Assembly (NCBI GenBank): GCA_015655565.1
Contig: JAATEU010000540.1
Span: 1 to 7,849 of the forward strand
Length of the DNA: 7,849 bases
Direction: 5' to 3'
Origin: Clostridiales bacterium
GTDB lineage: Bacteria; Bacillota; Clostridia; Lachnospirales; Lachnospiraceae
Part shown: positions 6,375 through 7,849 of the stretch, one piece after another
Position numbering within the stretch: the first letter of the stretch is position 1
How the letters are laid out: each line of letters begins with the position of its first letter
The notes under the pieces: model-generated
Told to the model about the DNA's origin: nothing
Databases searched by the model: none
Seen by the model: only the letters and a program-made list of their open reading frames with translations
Translations under genes and position numbers: made by a program

Positions 6375-6499
6375 ATGTGATTGAAGATTTGGGTGCAAAT
6401 ATTATATTAAAAAATCTTTTTGCAAAACTGGAATTAATTTTACCGCGGTTTTCTTGGCAAAAACCAGGAAAACATAACGCTTGGCAAGATATTTCGTAA
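6335..6499 (+). other. Unrecognised open fragment, possible remnant of a lost gene's 3' end
   Basis: Between a stop at 6332-6334 and TAA at 6497-6499 one frame is open for 54 codons and reads like real protein, with EFYHNVSGLDVIEDLGANI near its start and LPRFSWQKPGKHNAWQDIS at its end. No start codon with a ribosome binding site is evident. The first part faintly recalls flavodoxin-like or NADPH-dependent FMN reductase tails, but I cannot support an assignment. It lies directly after the point where the acetyltransferase is cut off, so it may be the tail of a gene joined there by deletion. Confidence 0.35.
6448..6473 (+). repeat. Stem-loop with 10-bp stem upstream of the ABC transporter genes
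   Basis: GTTTTCTTGG (6448-6457) can pair with CCAGGAAAAC (6464-6473) around the loop CAAAAA, with nine Watson-Crick pairs and one G-U. No U tract follows on either strand, so it is not a standard intrinsic terminator. It lies 66 bases before the ATPase start codon and could be a relic terminator, an operator or a leader element. Confidence 0.45.
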
Positions 6500-6539
6500 T
6501 AAAGTGTTCAAAAAATATTACTACCAGGAGGACTAGAAA

Positions 6540-7544
6540 ATGATTCAAGTGGAACACATTAACAAGACCTTTAAGGTTGCGAGGCGAAATTCAGGCATGT
6601 CGGAGGCTCTTAAGGCTCTGTTTCACAGAGAGTACGATTACGTCAGGGCACTGGATGACATCTCTTTTGCCATTGGGGATGGGGAAATGGTAGGTTACAT
6701 TGGACCCAATGGTGCGGGTAAAAGCAGTACGATTAAAATTTTAAGCGGTATTTTAACACCTGATGGCGGAAGGTGTCTGATAAACGGACGGATTCCCTGG
6801 AAAAACAGGATTGAACATGTCCGTGATATAGGAGTTGTCTTTGGGCAGCGTTCTCAGCTATGGTGGGATGTGCCTGTCATTGATTCCTTTGAATTATTGC
6901 GGGATATTTACAGTGTCCCGGAGCATAAGTTCAAGGAAAACCTGAACGAACTGGTAACCCTTCTAAACTTGCAGGAAATCATTAGAACACCTGCGAGACA
7001 GTTATCCCTGGGGCAGAGGATGCGGTGTGAAATAGCAGCTTCTCTTTTACATAACCCCAGGGTATTATTTCTGGATGAGCCGACTATCGGCCTTGATGCC
7101 GTATCTAAAATAGCCGTCCGGAATTTTATATTAGACATGAATAAAAGATATAAAACAACGGTTATACTCACTACCCATGATATGCAGGATATTGAGGCTC
7201 TCACAAAGCGGATTATTTTAATCGGCAGGGGAAAAATCCTGATGGATGGAAATCTGGAGGATATGAAAAAGCAGTTTGGGGGTTATAAAAAGCTGATTCT
7301 GGAATATTCCGGAAAAGGACTTGATTTATGTGAAGGAATGCATATACTGTCCAACGATTACTCCAATGATGAAAAGGAACAGGTTATAAACGGACATGCC
7401 GTAATAGAACTGGATTCCGATAATATACTGGTTTCAGATGCCATTGCCAGATTATCTTCACAGGTAGACTTAAAGGATATTTCCGTTTCAGGTTCCTCCA
7501 TTGACGAGGTAGTAGTCCGGCTTTATAAACAGTATGAAATATAA
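6540..7544 (+). CDS. ABC-2 type transporter ATP-binding protein (COG4586-like subfamily)
   Basis: A 334-residue ATPase that should power an exporter-type ABC-2 permease at the inner face of the membrane. All motor motifs are intact: Walker A GPNGAGKSST (55-64), Q-loop Gln103 in GQRSQLWWD, signature LSLGQRMRCE (155-164), Walker B VLFLDEP (175-181) with Glu180, the D-loop in IGLDA, and switch His213 in TTHD. The GQRSQLWWD sequence after the Q-loop and the insert with HREYDYVRALDDISF before Walker A are characteristic of an uncharacterised subfamily that travels with two ABC-2 permeases of the DUF990/COG3694 and COG4587 types. A C-terminal extension of about 90 residues (245-334) is usual in that group. 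AGGAGG stands 8 bases before the ATG. The permease follows 13 bases after the stop, clearly in one operon. The cargo is unknown for this group and cannot be inferred here. Confidence 0.92.
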   Translation: MIQVEHINKTFKVARRNSGMSEALKALFHREYDYVRALDDISFAIGDGEMVGYIGPNGAGKSSTIKILSGILTPDGGRCLINGRIPWKNRIEHVRDIGVVFGQRSQLWWDVPVIDSFELLRDIYSVPEHKFKENLNELVTLLNLQEIIRTPARQLSLGQRMRCEIAASLLHNPRVLFLDEPTIGLDAVSKIAVRNFILDMNKRYKTTVILTTHDMQDIEALTKRIILIGRGKILMDGNLEDMKKQFGGYKKLILEYSGKGLDLCEGMHILSNDYSNDEKEQVINGHAVIELDSDNILVSDAIARLSSQVDLKDISVSGSSIDEVVVRLYKQYEI

Positions 7545-7557
7545 GGAGGAGGCAGCT

Positions 7558-7849
7558 ATGAATAAATACTTATCATTTTTCCGCCTCCGTTTTGTAAACG
7601 GACTTCAATACCGTGCGGCGGCCCTGGCAGGCATTGTTACCCAATTTACCTGGGGTGCTTTGGAATTGCTCATGTTTAAAGCTTTTTATGTGGCAGATAC
7701 CAAGGCATTTCCAATGACATTTCCGGCACTCGCTTCATACGTATGGATGCAGCAGGCATTTTTAGCCTTATACATGACCTGGTTTATGGAAAATGAAATT
7801 TTTGATGCCATTAAAAACGGTAATATTGCCTATGAACTGTGCAGGCCCA
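7558..7849 (+). CDS. ABC-2 type permease (COG4587/DUF990-like), N-terminal part, runs off the window
   Basis: Ninety-seven codons are present before the right edge, with no stop. The start ATG follows AAGGAGGA, which overlaps the ATPase stop codon at 7542-7544, so the two genes are probably translated together. The visible part has a basic, amphipathic N-terminus (MNKYLSFFRLRF), a first membrane segment at about residues 21-44 and a second at about 57-77. Then comes the polar stretch ENEIFDAIKNGNIAYELCRP, a conserved feature of this permease group in which GNIAYELCRP precedes the next membrane region. About 160 further residues are expected by comparison with the family. It should form the membrane channel for the adjacent ATPase, and a second permease gene would be expected just beyond the window. 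Confidence 0.88.
   Translation, partial: MNKYLSFFRLRFVNGLQYRAAALAGIVTQFTWGALELLMFKAFYVADTKAFPMTFPALASYVWMQQAFLALYMTWFMENEIFDAIKNGNIAYELCRP

Overview
The window looks like a chromosomal segment of a low-to-moderate GC Firmicute. Strong purine-rich ribosome binding sites, clostridial codon use and the character of the proteins point to a plant-polysaccharide-using member of the Clostridia, perhaps Lachnospiraceae. The phylum is fairly safe; the family is an inference. No tRNA, rRNA, CRISPR array, transposase or phage gene was seen.

The left half (about 1-4000) is a small carbohydrate unit read leftward. An AraC-type regulator with an N-terminal cupin (2982-3995) lies upstream of an 880-residue GH78 alpha-L-rhamnosidase (164-2806) with no signal peptide. 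Each gene has a candidate sigma-A promoter with a 17-base spacer, and a perfect 34-bp palindrome follows the rhamnosidase. An enzyme without a secretion signal implies that rhamnosides are imported and cleaved inside the cell. No transporter or rhamnose catabolic gene is in view.

Between the regulator and the rightward genes is a 580-base divergent region (3996-4575). It holds three copies of TTTGTTAA, two of them exactly 21 bp apart and overlapping a candidate rightward promoter, while the third lies at the predicted start of the regulator transcript. This layout resembles an AraC-family operator system. The region also holds an inverted repeat and a possible 47-codon ORF. The rightward gene is an aldo/keto reductase with an intact catalytic tetrad (4576-5421).

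From 5422 to 6539 the sequence is a gene graveyard. A Uma2-family (DUF820) endonuclease gene begins just after the reductase stop codon, lacks its N-terminus, and is broken by about four frame changes and three internal stops. A GNAT acetyltransferase follows that is intact only as far as the acetyl-CoA-binding motif, then an unrecognised open fragment containing a strong hairpin.

The right end is healthy again. It carries an ABC-2 type ATPase of the distinctive GQRSQLWWD subfamily (6540-7544) and, 13 bases on, the start of its permease, which runs off the window edge. I found no clear new defence or mobile system. The most interesting material is the regulatory layout at 4100-4260 and the degraded segment.
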